The notes below the pieces were generated by a model. The model did no database searches and was not told the origin of the DNA. It worked only from the letters and a program-made list of their open reading frames with translations. A program made the position numbers and the translations under genes. A DNA stretch of 5,184 bases from Paracoccus denitrificans (GTDB taxonomy: Bacteria; Pseudomonadota; Alphaproteobacteria; Rhodobacterales; Rhodobacteraceae): the NCBI GenBank assembly GCA_003240735.1, contig QFNE01000049.1:1-5184 (forward strand), given 5' to 3'. This document shows positions 1 through 5,032 of this stretch, in pieces (within the stretch, counting starts at the first letter, position 1; every line of letters begins with the position of its first letter).

Positions 1-417
1 GCATTAGGCTATAAGGCCATCATGAACAACATTAAGATCAAGTTCATTACCGCAGCGGATTTAATGCTGCAACTGAGTACAGCCTATCAGCAAGGTAAAC
101 TGAAAACCTATATGCAACGTGCGGTACTAGGACCAAAGTTACTGATTATCGATGAAATTGGCTATTTACCGTTTGGACGTGAAGAAGCGAATCTGTTCTT
201 TAATGTGATTGCCAAGCGTTATGAAAAAGGCAGTACGATATTGACGAGTAACTTACCCTTTAGCCAGTGGTCCAAATCCTTTGCAGATGATGTCACGTTG
301 ACCGCTGCGATGTTAGATCGGTTATTGCATCACTGTCATGTGGTACAAATATCGGGTGAGAGTTATCGTTTGAAGGATAAAAAAAGAATAGGGATTCAGC
401 CTCAGGTTGAAACTTAA
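1..417 (+). CDS. istB: IS21-family helper ATPase IstB, 3' part (5' end outside window)
   Basis: IstB is the AAA+ ATPase that assists the IstA transposase of IS21-family elements in target choice and strand transfer. The frame is open from base 1, so the ATG at 22 is internal and the true start lies to the left. The first residues, ALGYKAI, match the segment that normally follows the Walker A loop in IstB. The Walker B motif is plain (LLIIDEIGYLPF, about residues 47-58 of the visible part), followed by the usual region with TSNLPFSQW and a C-terminal LDRLLHHCHVVQISGESYRLK. About 138 residues are present, roughly the C-terminal half of a ~250-aa family member. No frameshift is visible in this part. 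The element's terminal repeats lie just downstream, as expected because istB is the last gene of IS21-type elements. Identification is firm; the exact IS name cannot be given. Confidence 0.93.
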   Translation, partial: ALGYKAIMNNIKIKFITAADLMLQLSTAYQQGKLKTYMQRAVLGPKLLIIDEIGYLPFGREEANLFFNVIAKRYEKGSTILTSNLPFSQWSKSFADDVTLTAAMLDRLLHHCHVVQISGESYRLKDKKRIGIQPQVET

Positions 418-426
418 TACGAGATC

Positions 427-498
427 AAAGGGGTCAATTTTACTTTGCCATTTGTAAGGTAAAAGGGGTCAATTTTAGAATGCCGTTGACAATTTTCA
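427..498 (+). repeat. Right end of the IS21-family element with direct repeats
   Basis: Two identical 16-bp copies of AAAGGGGTCAATTTTA lie at 427-442 and 462-477, 35 bp apart. A third, weaker copy of the core (CAATTTT) sits at 490-496. IS21-family ends are known to carry several such repeats as IstA binding sites, and the elements end in CA. The CA at 497-498, right where peptidase coding sequence resumes, is the most likely tip. The exact boundary and any target duplication cannot be fixed without the left end. Confidence 0.75.
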
Positions 499-674
499 TG
501 AAACAATTCCATGCACCTAAGGATGAAAAACGATCGATCATCGTTATTCCAGAACAGTACAGAAAAGACTGGCTGACTGCAGATCATGAACATGCGCATG
601 AGTATTTCTTTCAAATACCCGATGAATTCGTCACTTTTCCACGTGATGAGCAGAAACAAAACGTCTTATTCTGA
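498..674 (+). pseudogene. SOS response-associated peptidase (SRAP/YedK-like), C-terminal remnant cut by the IS
   Basis: SRAP proteins (YedK/HMCES) bind abasic sites in single-stranded DNA and crosslink to them through an N-terminal cysteine. The remnant starts MKQFHAPKDEKRSIIVIP and continues with RKDWLTADHEHA, matching the late part of SRAP proteins, where a FH.P.DEKR-(hydrophobic strand)-P segment precedes a Y..WL helix. Only ~58 residues remain of a family that is usually about 200 residues or more. The N-terminal catalytic Cys and most of the fold are missing, so it should be inactive. The loss begins at the IS21-type terminus, so insertion (perhaps with deletion) is the likely cause. An ATG inside the IS end, at 480, is in frame and could in principle give a 64-aa product. 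A place just before umuDC fits an SOS-regulated origin. Family assignment is by motif recall. Confidence 0.72.
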
Positions 675-705
675 CGCATCCTTGTTTATCCACAACTTTT
701 TATAT

Positions 706-732
706 TTGAATTTTAAACGCTGTTAGTAATAT
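706..732 (+). promoter_or_regulatory. Possible umuDC promoter
   Basis: TTGAAT (706-711) and TAATAT (727-732) could be -35 and -10 boxes, but the 15-bp spacer is short. They lie 54 bases before the umuD start, in the only intergenic gap of the operon. I could not find a convincing inverted repeat like the UmuDAb/DdrR operator described for Acinetobacter SOS genes, nor an Escherichia-type LexA box. Weak call. Confidence 0.22.
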
Positions 733-786
733 CCTATTTATACGAATTCTACTTCCAAACACGCCACCGTAGCGTAGGAGTATCAC

Positions 787-1316
787 ATGTCTAAGAAGTT
801 GCCGATCTACTTCTCTGACGACGCATGGTCATCTTTACAAGAGCTCATGGGTCCAGAGGGTAAGCCAAGCCCTACCATCAATACCGTGCTTGAACAAATC
901 GCTCAGCCTTCAGCACCAAGGATGAGCAAGACAAAGCGCTTGATCTGAATGAGTTCCTGATTCACAACCCTATTTCTACTTTTATTGCTTATGTAGACAG
1001 TGAATCCATGCTTGATGCTGGCCTTGAGATTAATGATCCAATCATTATCGATCGCAGTATTGAAGCCAAGCATTACGATATTGTTGTTGCCCTGATTGAT
1101 AACAATGCCTCGACAATTAAGCGGCTGATGATCACCAATAAGATGTCAAAGTCCGAAACCAAAGAGATATTTGGCGATGAAGATTATCCGCTTCCAGAAC
1201 TTTGGTTGAAGGCTGAAAATCCTAACTACAATCACATCATCCCTGATGACAGTCAGACCATCTCAATCTGGGGTGTGGTGACTTTTAATTTAAAACGTAT
1301 TTATCACCGCTCATAA
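787..1316 (+). pseudogene. umuD: umuD with internal deletion and frameshift (cleavage region lost)
   Basis: UmuD is a LexA-like self-cleaving protein whose trimmed form, UmuD', joins UmuC to form DNA polymerase V. In Acinetobacter a longer UmuD also represses SOS genes. The start at 787 has a good RBS (AGGAG, 776-780). The first frame gives MSKKLPIYFSDDAWSSLQEL and continues to about residue 40, then runs to a TGA at 946-948. The UmuD C-terminal domain continues in another frame from about 905: DKALDLNEFLIHNP, then the catalytic Ser in SESMLDAG (codon 1005-1007) and Lys in STIKRL (1119-1121), ending with ISIWGVVTFNLKRIYH. The linker with the expected Ala/Cys-Gly cleavage site is missing. Joined, about 175 residues remain of roughly 200, so I infer a deletion of some tens of bases that also changed frame. 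No ATG, GTG or TTG in the second frame lies upstream of the serine, so a UmuD'-like product cannot simply be reinitiated. It lies 14 bases ahead of umuC. Confidence 0.82.
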
Positions 1317-1330
1317 AAAGAAGAATAACC

Positions 1331-2626
1331 ATGCAAAGTGAAAATGAAATATTCGCGTTAGTCGACGTGAATAATTGCTACGTCTCGTGTGAACGTGTGT
1401 TTAATCCTGCCTTGAATGATCGCCCTACTATTGTGCTCAGTAACAATGACGGCTGTGCCGTGGCCAGAAGTCAGGAAGCGAAAGATCTCGGCATCAAGAT
1501 GGGTGTTCCTGTATTCCAAATTCAGGACCTGATCAAGCAACATGACATTCAGGTGCTATCAAGTAATTTCTCCTTATATGGCGAAATGTCCAAGCGCTTT
1601 ATGGAGCTGCTTGGGGACTATGTTGCATCAGGAGACCAAGAGGTCTATTCCATTGATGAATGTTTCCTAAAGCTCACAGCTTATGAGCATCTATTTGACC
1701 TGACCGATTATGCGCAAGATATGAGAGTTAAAGCTTGGCGTTGGTTAGGACTACCCTGCTGCATTGGAATCGGCCGCTCAAAAACTGAAGCCAAGATTGC
1801 CAATCATCTCGCCAAAAAGAACAAGTTCTTCAATGGGGTCTGTAATCTGGCCCATATGGACCCGTGCTCTACAGAGATGCTACTCGCACAAGTGAATGTA
1901 TCCGAAGTTTGGGGCGTTGGCAGGCAGAACTGCAAGAAGCTCAATGCCATGGGTATTCAATCTGTTCTAGATCTGATCAATGCCAATCCTAAAGAAATCA
2001 AAAAGCAGTTCAGTATCGTGATGGAAAAGACGGTGCTTGAGCTACAAGGCCTTTCTTGTATTGACCTGAGTGATGATGCGGTAGCGAAGAAGCAAATCAT
2101 CAGCAGTCGTTCATATGGGAACCCAGTCTATGAAATGGATGACATCAAAGCATCTGTCCGGCTTTATGTTGCTCGAGCCGTAAAGCGAATGCGGGAAGAT
2201 GGCTCAATCTGCAAAATGATTGGGGTCTATATCCAAACCAGTCGCTTTGATAAGTCCGAGCGCTACTCGCCATATATCGTGGTTCAGATGCATGAGCATA
2301 CAGACGACTTATTACTCATCACCAAGGCAGCAATGAAGGGTATCGATAAGATATTTAAGAAGGGTTTTAAGTATAAAAAGGCGGGAATCGTGCTGCTCGA
2401 AATTACAGATAAATCCAAATTTGTACCCGATCTATTCACGGACTATTCACATAGGCATGAACGCGAAAAACTTTCAGATGCCATCGAAGCCATCAGTGAA
2501 CGGTTTGGGAAGAATCTCGTCACATTGGGAATTGCCAACAATCAAGAAGCCTCATGGCACATGAATCAAAACCTTAGATCACCATCGTATTTAACCAAAT
2601 GGTCAGACTTACCAAGAGTGGGATAA
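1331..2626 (+). CDS. umuC: DNA polymerase V catalytic subunit UmuC (Y-family)
   Basis: UmuC is the error-prone Y-family polymerase that, with UmuD'2 and RecA, copies across DNA lesions during the SOS response. At 431 aa it is close to the 422 aa of Escherichia coli UmuC and looks complete. The catalytic acids are present: Asp12 in FALVDVNNCYVSCERVF, and Asp109-Glu110 in YSIDECFL. SNNDGCAVARSQEAK (37-51) is the fingers-side nucleotide-binding motif. A helix-hairpin-helix thumb region follows (SEVWGVGRQNCKKLNAMGI, 191-209), then the little finger (about 250-355). KFVPDLF (363-369) occupies the place of the beta-clamp-binding motif. The tail MNQNLRSPSYLTKWSDLPRV is typical of UmuC. The SD is weak (AAGAAG, 1319-1324). 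The partner umuD just upstream is broken, so activity would need UmuD' from elsewhere. A downstream 72-aa gene is nearly contiguous. Confidence 0.97.
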   Translation: MQSENEIFALVDVNNCYVSCERVFNPALNDRPTIVLSNNDGCAVARSQEAKDLGIKMGVPVFQIQDLIKQHDIQVLSSNFSLYGEMSKRFMELLGDYVASGDQEVYSIDECFLKLTAYEHLFDLTDYAQDMRVKAWRWLGLPCCIGIGRSKTEAKIANHLAKKNKFFNGVCNLAHMDPCSTEMLLAQVNVSEVWGVGRQNCKKLNAMGIQSVLDLINANPKEIKKQFSIVMEKTVLELQGLSCIDLSDDAVAKKQIISSRSYGNPVYEMDDIKASVRLYVARAVKRMREDGSICKMIGVYIQTSRFDKSERYSPYIVVQMHEHTDDLLLITKAAMKGIDKIFKKGFKYKKAGIVLLEITDKSKFVPDLFTDYSHRHEREKLSDAIEAISERFGKNLVTLGIANNQEASWHMNQNLRSPSYLTKWSDLPRVG

Positions 2627-2630
2627 AAAC

Positions 2631-2849
2631 ATGCACTTATTTAAATTAACTGATGAACAACTCGCACAGCTTCTTATCCCGAAACGTTTTGTACCACCTA
2701 CTCCAGCTGAACATGAAGGCAAGAACATGGTTTATGTTTTTGATAGCGAAGATAAGTTTGAGCTGACTTATGATGAGTTGGTTGAAATTATTAGCAAAGC
2801 AAGGATGGCTGGACCTAAGTTGATACCTGTGTTGGGAACAGTAAATTAA
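2631..2849 (+). CDS. Hypothetical 72-aa protein downstream of umuC
   Basis: I do not recognise a family. The protein begins MHLFKLTDEQLAQLLIPKRF, has a proline-rich stretch (FVPPTPAEHEGKN, 20-32), then a short beta-like segment (MVYVFDS), an acidic helix (FELTYDELVEIISKAR) and a GPKLIPVLGTVN tail. It is soluble-looking and acidic, with no signal peptide, membrane helix or Cys/His metal site. The ATG lies four bases after the umuC stop with no clear SD of its own, which suggests translation coupled to umuC and the same SOS-type control. Protein-like composition and the tight spacing make it a likely real gene. A role beside UmuC, as modulator or partner, is only a guess from position. Confidence 0.72.
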   Translation: MHLFKLTDEQLAQLLIPKRFVPPTPAEHEGKNMVYVFDSEDKFELTYDELVEIISKARMAGPKLIPVLGTVN

Positions 2850-2935
2850 GTTGTGCAGTGATCACACACCACTTGAAACATTACTTGATTGGAAATGAAT
2901 TTGGGCTGAGAAAAATTTAGCTCAAATTTAACCTA

Positions 2936-2963
2936 ACAGACCCACTAAAAAATGGGTAACTGT
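2936..2963 (+). other. Hairpin downstream of the umuC transcription unit
   Basis: ACAG-ACCCA (2936-2944) can pair with TGGGT-aa-CTGT (2953-2963), leaving an eight-base loop CTAAAAAA and a two-base bulge. No T-run follows on either strand, so a terminator is doubtful. It lies next to the sequence CTGTCAGATC, which may be the outer end of the decayed insertion sequence to its right. In 2850-2993 I see no gene. Confidence 0.35.
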
Positions 2964-2993
2964 CAGATCGGGTTTGGACTACAACACTTTAGC

Positions 2994-3301
2994 TCATTGA
3001 TTTACCAAAACGCTAATCTTTACACCATTTTCGTAAATCCAGTGATCAAACTGTGATGCTAAAGCTTTTAAATTCCCCTTATTATGAATCAAAGTCAGCA
3101 TGATGCTTTTCATAAAGACAGTTTACTTATAACCAGAGAGATTTCTAAACAATTCCCCCTTTTCAGTTTGCTTAGGCTATTTTAACCAGAGTTCATCTTC
3201 TAGCATGATTTTTAACATTTTGTGGATTTTCTTTCTATCTGCTCTCTCAAAGCTTTCGAGTCATATCCCTTATCAGCGCTAAGAAGATCGGTATTTTTCA
3301 T
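2994..3301 (-). pseudogene. Degenerate IS5-like transposase remnant (C-terminal part)
   Basis: On the minus strand, an ATG at 3301 opens a short reading frame with MKNTDLLSADKGYDSKALRE, which ends at a stop at 3214-3212. The block ADKGYDS-(A/E)LRE is the hallmark around the second catalytic Asp of IS5-type DDE transposases. About 110 bases further on the same strand, in another frame, LKALASQFD resembles the FRAIATR(Y/F)D block close to the C terminus of the same family. Between them there are several stops and frame changes. The order and distance of the two blocks match a transposase C-terminal third, so I read this as one decayed copy; its N-terminal two thirds are gone. CTGTCAGATC near 2960-2969 may be the IS tip. 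Motif-based, moderate confidence; it is not functional. Confidence 0.5.
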
Positions 3302-3311
3302 AAATTAAGCC

Positions 3312-3335
3312 AAAAAACCCGCCATGTAGACGGGT
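3312..3335 (-). terminator. Rho-independent terminator after hicAB
   Basis: Read on the minus strand, ACCCG pairs with CGGGT across a nine-base loop, and the 3' arm runs directly into six T residues. It lies about 20 bases beyond the original stop of hicB, in the expected position and orientation to end that operon. Confidence 0.62.
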
Positions 3336-3353
3336 GGTTGCTCTCTTAAGATC

Positions 3354-3729
3354 TTAATCGTGTAGTGCTAATTCTGCACTTTTTGCCAAAAAGGCAGATC
3401 GACTTTAATGCTGTCTTTTTGCAACAGCATCAATATGTTTGACCAAAGACTCTGACATACTGACATTGATACGGACTGATTTTGCTTGTACCAATATCAA
3501 TCAACAACCAGAACCCATCTTGAAATCGCTCATCACCCAACCATTGTTCAGGGCTTGATGGTTTTGGTAATTTCAAATCCTCACCATCAAAATGAAGCTC
3601 TACAGCCTCTTGCGCCATGCGTTGAATATCTTGCATTTCATCTGCTGCACTAAAACACCCTTCAAAGTCAGGAAAAGTTAAGCCGTATGCAGTATCTTCA
3701 TCTTTATGAACATATACTGGATATAACAT
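3354..3729 (-). pseudogene. hicB: hicB-like antitoxin, broken by a frameshift and a stop
   Basis: HicB antitoxins have a partial RNase H-like N-terminal domain that binds HicA and a C-terminal DNA-binding domain that represses the operon. The N-terminal domain is clear: MLYPVYVHKDEDTAYGLTFPDFEGCFSAAD and on to QDGFWLLIDI. The chosen ATG (3729-3727) has a strong SD, GGAGG, five bases upstream; an in-frame ATG at 3747 falls inside hicA and would add six unlikely residues. Near 3477 the frame slips: one register ends at 3432-3430 after 99 residues, whereas the other continues VRINVSMSESLVKHIDAVAKRQH, a ribbon-helix-helix-type segment. That register then hits TAA at 3407-3405 but goes on as SRSAFLAKSAELALHD to a stop at 3356-3354. 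Two lesions thus separate the toxin-binding domain from the DNA-binding domain. A 99-aa product with only the first domain could still be made. Confidence 0.8.
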
Positions 3730-3731
3730 AT

Positions 3732-3921
3732 TTACCTCCACTCCCAACCAGCCTGTTTATAAATATTGCGTAAAGTGCCAATCGGCATGTCTTTCCTCGG
3801 GTGAGGAACTACAACATGACCAGATTTTACAGGATGCTTTTATTTCTCATGCTCCGCCTTTATCTCCCACTTTATACCAGCCTTCCTGCTCTAGAGAATT
3901 AATAATGTCTTTGCTATTCAT
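3732..3921 (-). pseudogene. hicA: hicA-like mRNA interferase toxin, broken
   Basis: HicA is a small dsRBD-like ribonuclease that cleaves mRNA through a conserved His; normal length is about 60 residues. The start at 3921 gives MNSKDIINSLEQEGWYKVGDKGG and then a TGA at 3849-3847. A second frame carries the missing C-terminal half, KHPVKSGHVVVPHPRKDMPIGTLRNIYKQAGWEWR, preceded by a TAA at 3842-3840. The break falls exactly where the catalytic G-S-H-H block should be, so the toxin is almost surely dead. The original stop (3734-3732) ends two bases before hicB, and the hicB SD lies within the hicA end, the usual coupled layout. No SD precedes the start, and the -10 box lies only six bases upstream, hinting at a leaderless or very short leader. 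Confidence 0.82.
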
Positions 3922-3927
3922 TGTGTA

Positions 3928-3951
3928 ATTATACGCAACACTATAAAGTGG
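3928..3951 (-). promoter_or_regulatory. hicAB promoter -10 with possible operator
   Basis: On the minus strand a perfect TATAAT lies at 3933-3928, six bases upstream of the hicA ATG. No good -35 is seen at 16-18 bp. The would-be spacer holds an inverted repeat, CACT-ATAA-AGTG (3940-3951), with CGC/GCG nearby on both sides, a plausible HicB binding site. The link to HicB is an inference. Confidence 0.4.
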
Positions 3952-4148
3952 CGTTAGAATGTTGCCATATTTGTCAAGAAAGTTTGTCTCCGACAAACTC
4001 AGTACGGTTCACTTTATTAAGTGCAGAAAAGCAAAAAACTTTACTGCGTAAAGCTACAATGGGCAGTATTTCAATGATAATTTTATATAGTGGTTTTTTA
4101 TTTATTACCGTTTTTGTGATTCTTAACGAAGGAATAAAGCGATTATAG
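3948..4148 (+). CDS. Putative small membrane protein (hypothetical)
   Basis: I do not recognise a family. From a GTG at 3948 the frame codes for 66 residues: an N-terminal VALECCHICQESL with a CxxC pair that could bind metal, a polar middle (SAEKQKTLLRKA), and one strongly hydrophobic segment (about residues 38-60, MGSISMIILYSGFLFITVFVIL) ending NEGIKRL, i.e. a single membrane helix near the C terminus. A TTG at 3921 would lengthen it by nine residues but overlaps the hicA start on the other strand. Neither start has an SD, so this may be the tail of a truncated gene rather than a complete one. It runs divergently from hicAB, and the hairpin at 4209-4230 could end it. Confidence 0.38.
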   Translation: MALECCHICQESLSPTNSVRFTLLSAEKQKTLLRKATMGSISMIILYSGFLFITVFVILNEGIKRL

Positions 4149-4208
4149 GCACATAGACTTTGTAAATTGAAATATCAAGACTAACAAGAAATTCAAATTG
4201 ATTACTAA

Positions 4209-4236
4209 TAGAGCGCCTCACGGCGCCCTATCTTTT
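4209..4236 (+). terminator. Hairpin terminator between the plus-strand ORF and higA
   Basis: GCGCC-tcac-GGCGC (4213-4226) forms a perfect five-base GC stem, extended past one mismatch by TAG/CTA, and is followed on the plus strand by TCTTTT. On the minus strand it begins just beyond the higA stop, so it may also serve higBA, although no T-run follows on that side. Confidence 0.55.
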
Positions 4237-4636
4237 AGAAAAACGTATCTGCCGATACATTAAACCGCTCAGACAATGCCTTAATATGACGAATATTCAG
4301 TTGGCGTTTACCACTTAAAATCTCAGAAATCACAGATTGGGTTGCAACCTCTGCTAAGTCAGACTGACCTAAACCATGTTGCTCCATCAAAAAAGCCAAA
4401 GCAGCGCGACCATCCCCTTTAGGCATAGGAAGATGCTCATTTTCATAATCAGAAACCAAATCACCAAGCTGAAGAATAAGCCCCATTAAAGGATGAGACT
4501 CATCATCACCAACGGTATCTAAAAGTTCATCTAAAGCTTCAACAAGTGTATGAAAGTCGTCTTCATTTTCTGGCTTGCTGAGCAATGGTGCAACGTAGTG
4601 CCAGTGGTCTACGGCCTGTTTAATCATCGCGTTCAT
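4235..4636 (-). CDS. higA: HigA-type antitoxin / operon repressor
   Basis: HigA binds and neutralises HigB and represses the operon through a helix-turn-helix. The protein has 133 residues. Its N-terminal half (1-70) is mainly acidic and helical (KPENEDDFHTLVEALDELLDTVGDDESHPL), resembling the long HigA/COG5499-type antitoxins. Its C-terminal half is an XRE-like HTH: ALAFLMEQHGLGQSDLAEVATQSVISEILSGKRQLNIRHIKALSERF (79-125), with the recognition helix around 101-110. I chose the ATG at 4636-4634 because it is one base past the higB stop and has a strong SD (GGAAGG, 4647-4642). In-frame ATGs up to 4702 would lie inside higB. The strong SD here against none for higB would favour excess antitoxin. 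Two likely HigA sites are seen at the promoter. Apparently intact. Confidence 0.92.
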   Translation of the reverse strand: MNAMIKQAVDHWHYVAPLLSKPENEDDFHTLVEALDELLDTVGDDESHPLMGLILQLGDLVSDYENEHLPMPKGDGRAALAFLMEQHGLGQSDLAEVATQSVISEILSGKRQLNIRHIKALSERFNVSADTFF

Positions 4637-4637
4637 A

Positions 4638-4928
4638 CTAACCTTCCTTCCAATGACCTTTGTCATATTCTTTATGGGACAAGACATGACGGATATACAC
4701 ACGTTTCGCCTGATACATCACGACTGCAATAAGTCGGATCTTGTTCCCGCCAATATCGAACACATGGAACTTTCCAACTTTATCGACCGCTGGAAAGAGC
4801 TGCTTCATCTCAGCAAAATCTTTCGGATCGTTTGCCTTTATGGTTCGATACCAACCATCTAATGCCGTTTCAGCCTGTGGCCACTTGTGCATTGCTGTTA
4901 TAATTCGAGCGTGGGTGATCACATGCAT
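4638..4928 (-). CDS. higB: HigB-type mRNA interferase toxin
   Basis: HigB toxins of the RelE-like superfamily cut mRNA on the ribosome. This one, 96 aa, matches the HigB_toxin type: MHVITHARIITAMHKWPQAE at the start, a central W-Y helix (LDGWYRTIKANDPKDFAEMKQLF), then the family's best-conserved stretch VFDIGGNKIRLIAVVMYQAKRVYIRHVLSHKEYDK (56-90), in which the basic and His/Tyr residues near the end form the active face. It looks complete. The toxin comes first in the operon, as is usual for higBA and opposite to most toxin-antitoxin pairs. No clear SD precedes the ATG at 4928-4926, so translation is probably weak. The stop is one base from the higA start. In a mobile region such a module commonly acts in stabilisation or phage defence; which applies here is unknown. 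Confidence 0.92.
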   Translation of the reverse strand: MHVITHARIITAMHKWPQAETALDGWYRTIKANDPKDFAEMKQLFPAVDKVGKFHVFDIGGNKIRLIAVVMYQAKRVYIRHVLSHKEYDKGHWKEG

Positions 4929-4935
4929 AACATTT

Positions 4936-4952
4936 TATCGCATTTTGCTATA
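4936..4952 (-). promoter_or_regulatory. Probable HigA operator 1 (downstream copy)
   Basis: TATCGCATTTTGCTATA is a 17-bp imperfect palindrome (six of eight base pairs symmetrical). It covers the predicted transcription start and lies just before higB. A 14-bp core, TTATCGCATTTTGC, is repeated exactly 35 bp away. Binding by HigA is inferred from position and symmetry. Confidence 0.62.
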
Positions 4953-4957
4953 AATCA

Positions 4958-4985
4958 AGTATAAACCAATTATCGCATTTTGCAA
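4958..4985 (-). promoter_or_regulatory. higBA promoter
   Basis: On the minus strand TTGCAA (4985-4980) and TATACT (4963-4958) with a 16-bp spacer make a good sigma-70 promoter, starting transcription near 4951 and leaving a ~23-base leader before higB. A second candidate pair (TTGATT/TAAAAT) lies closer to the gene but has only a 15-bp spacer. Confidence 0.6.
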
Positions 4986-4987
4986 TA
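4971..4987 (-). promoter_or_regulatory. Probable HigA operator 2 (upstream copy)
   Basis: TATCGCATTTTGCAATA repeats the first operator with one base changed in the right arm and the same symmetry. It covers the -35 box of the higBA promoter. Together the two sites bracket the -10 region. Confidence 0.62.
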
Positions 4988-5000
4988 TTGAGGGGCTAGG

Positions 5001-5032
5001 ATGAATAAAGCGCCAAACGGCGCTTTATTCAT
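5001..5032. terminator. Strong bidirectional hairpin terminator
   Basis: ATGAATAAAGCGCC (5001-5014) pairs perfectly over 14 bases with GGCGCTTTATTCAT (5019-5032) around an AAAC loop. The GC core flanked by an A-tract on one side and a T-tract on the other is the usual build of a terminator that works on both strands. It separates the higBA promoter from whatever lies to the right. Confidence 0.75.

Noticed and set aside
414..659. 81-aa minus-strand frame opposite the SRAP remnant
   Set aside because: Shadow of the plus-strand peptidase frame, crosses the IS border, and has no recognisable motif or SD.
730..748. TTATACGAATT resembling a XerD half-site of plasmid pdif sites
   Set aside because: The matching XerC arm six bases to the left does not fit (only about half the positions agree), so a pdif site is not supported.
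675..786. LexA-type or UmuDAb-type SOS operator upstream of umuD
   Set aside because: No CTG-N10-CAG and no long TTGAAA/TTTCAA inverted repeat is present; only a weak CAA/TTG symmetry near 692-708.
1358..1543. 61-aa minus-strand frame inside umuC
   Set aside because: Lies wholly opposite the conserved N-terminal polymerase motifs of umuC; a coding shadow.
2916..2996. 9-bp direct repeat TTTAGCTCA at 2916-2924 and 2988-2996
   Set aside because: Short, AT-rich and not linked to any element boundary that I can define; could be chance.
3177..3218. Minus-strand peptide MLKIMLEDELWLK, resembling the N terminus of some IS5-type transposases
   Set aside because: Only 13 codons before a stop, and it lies in the middle of what otherwise reads as a transposase C-terminal part; chance or a rearranged scrap cannot be told apart.
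4550..4953. Three plus-strand frames of 60-70 aa across higB/higA
   Set aside because: They are antisense shadows of the well-supported higBA genes and resemble nothing.
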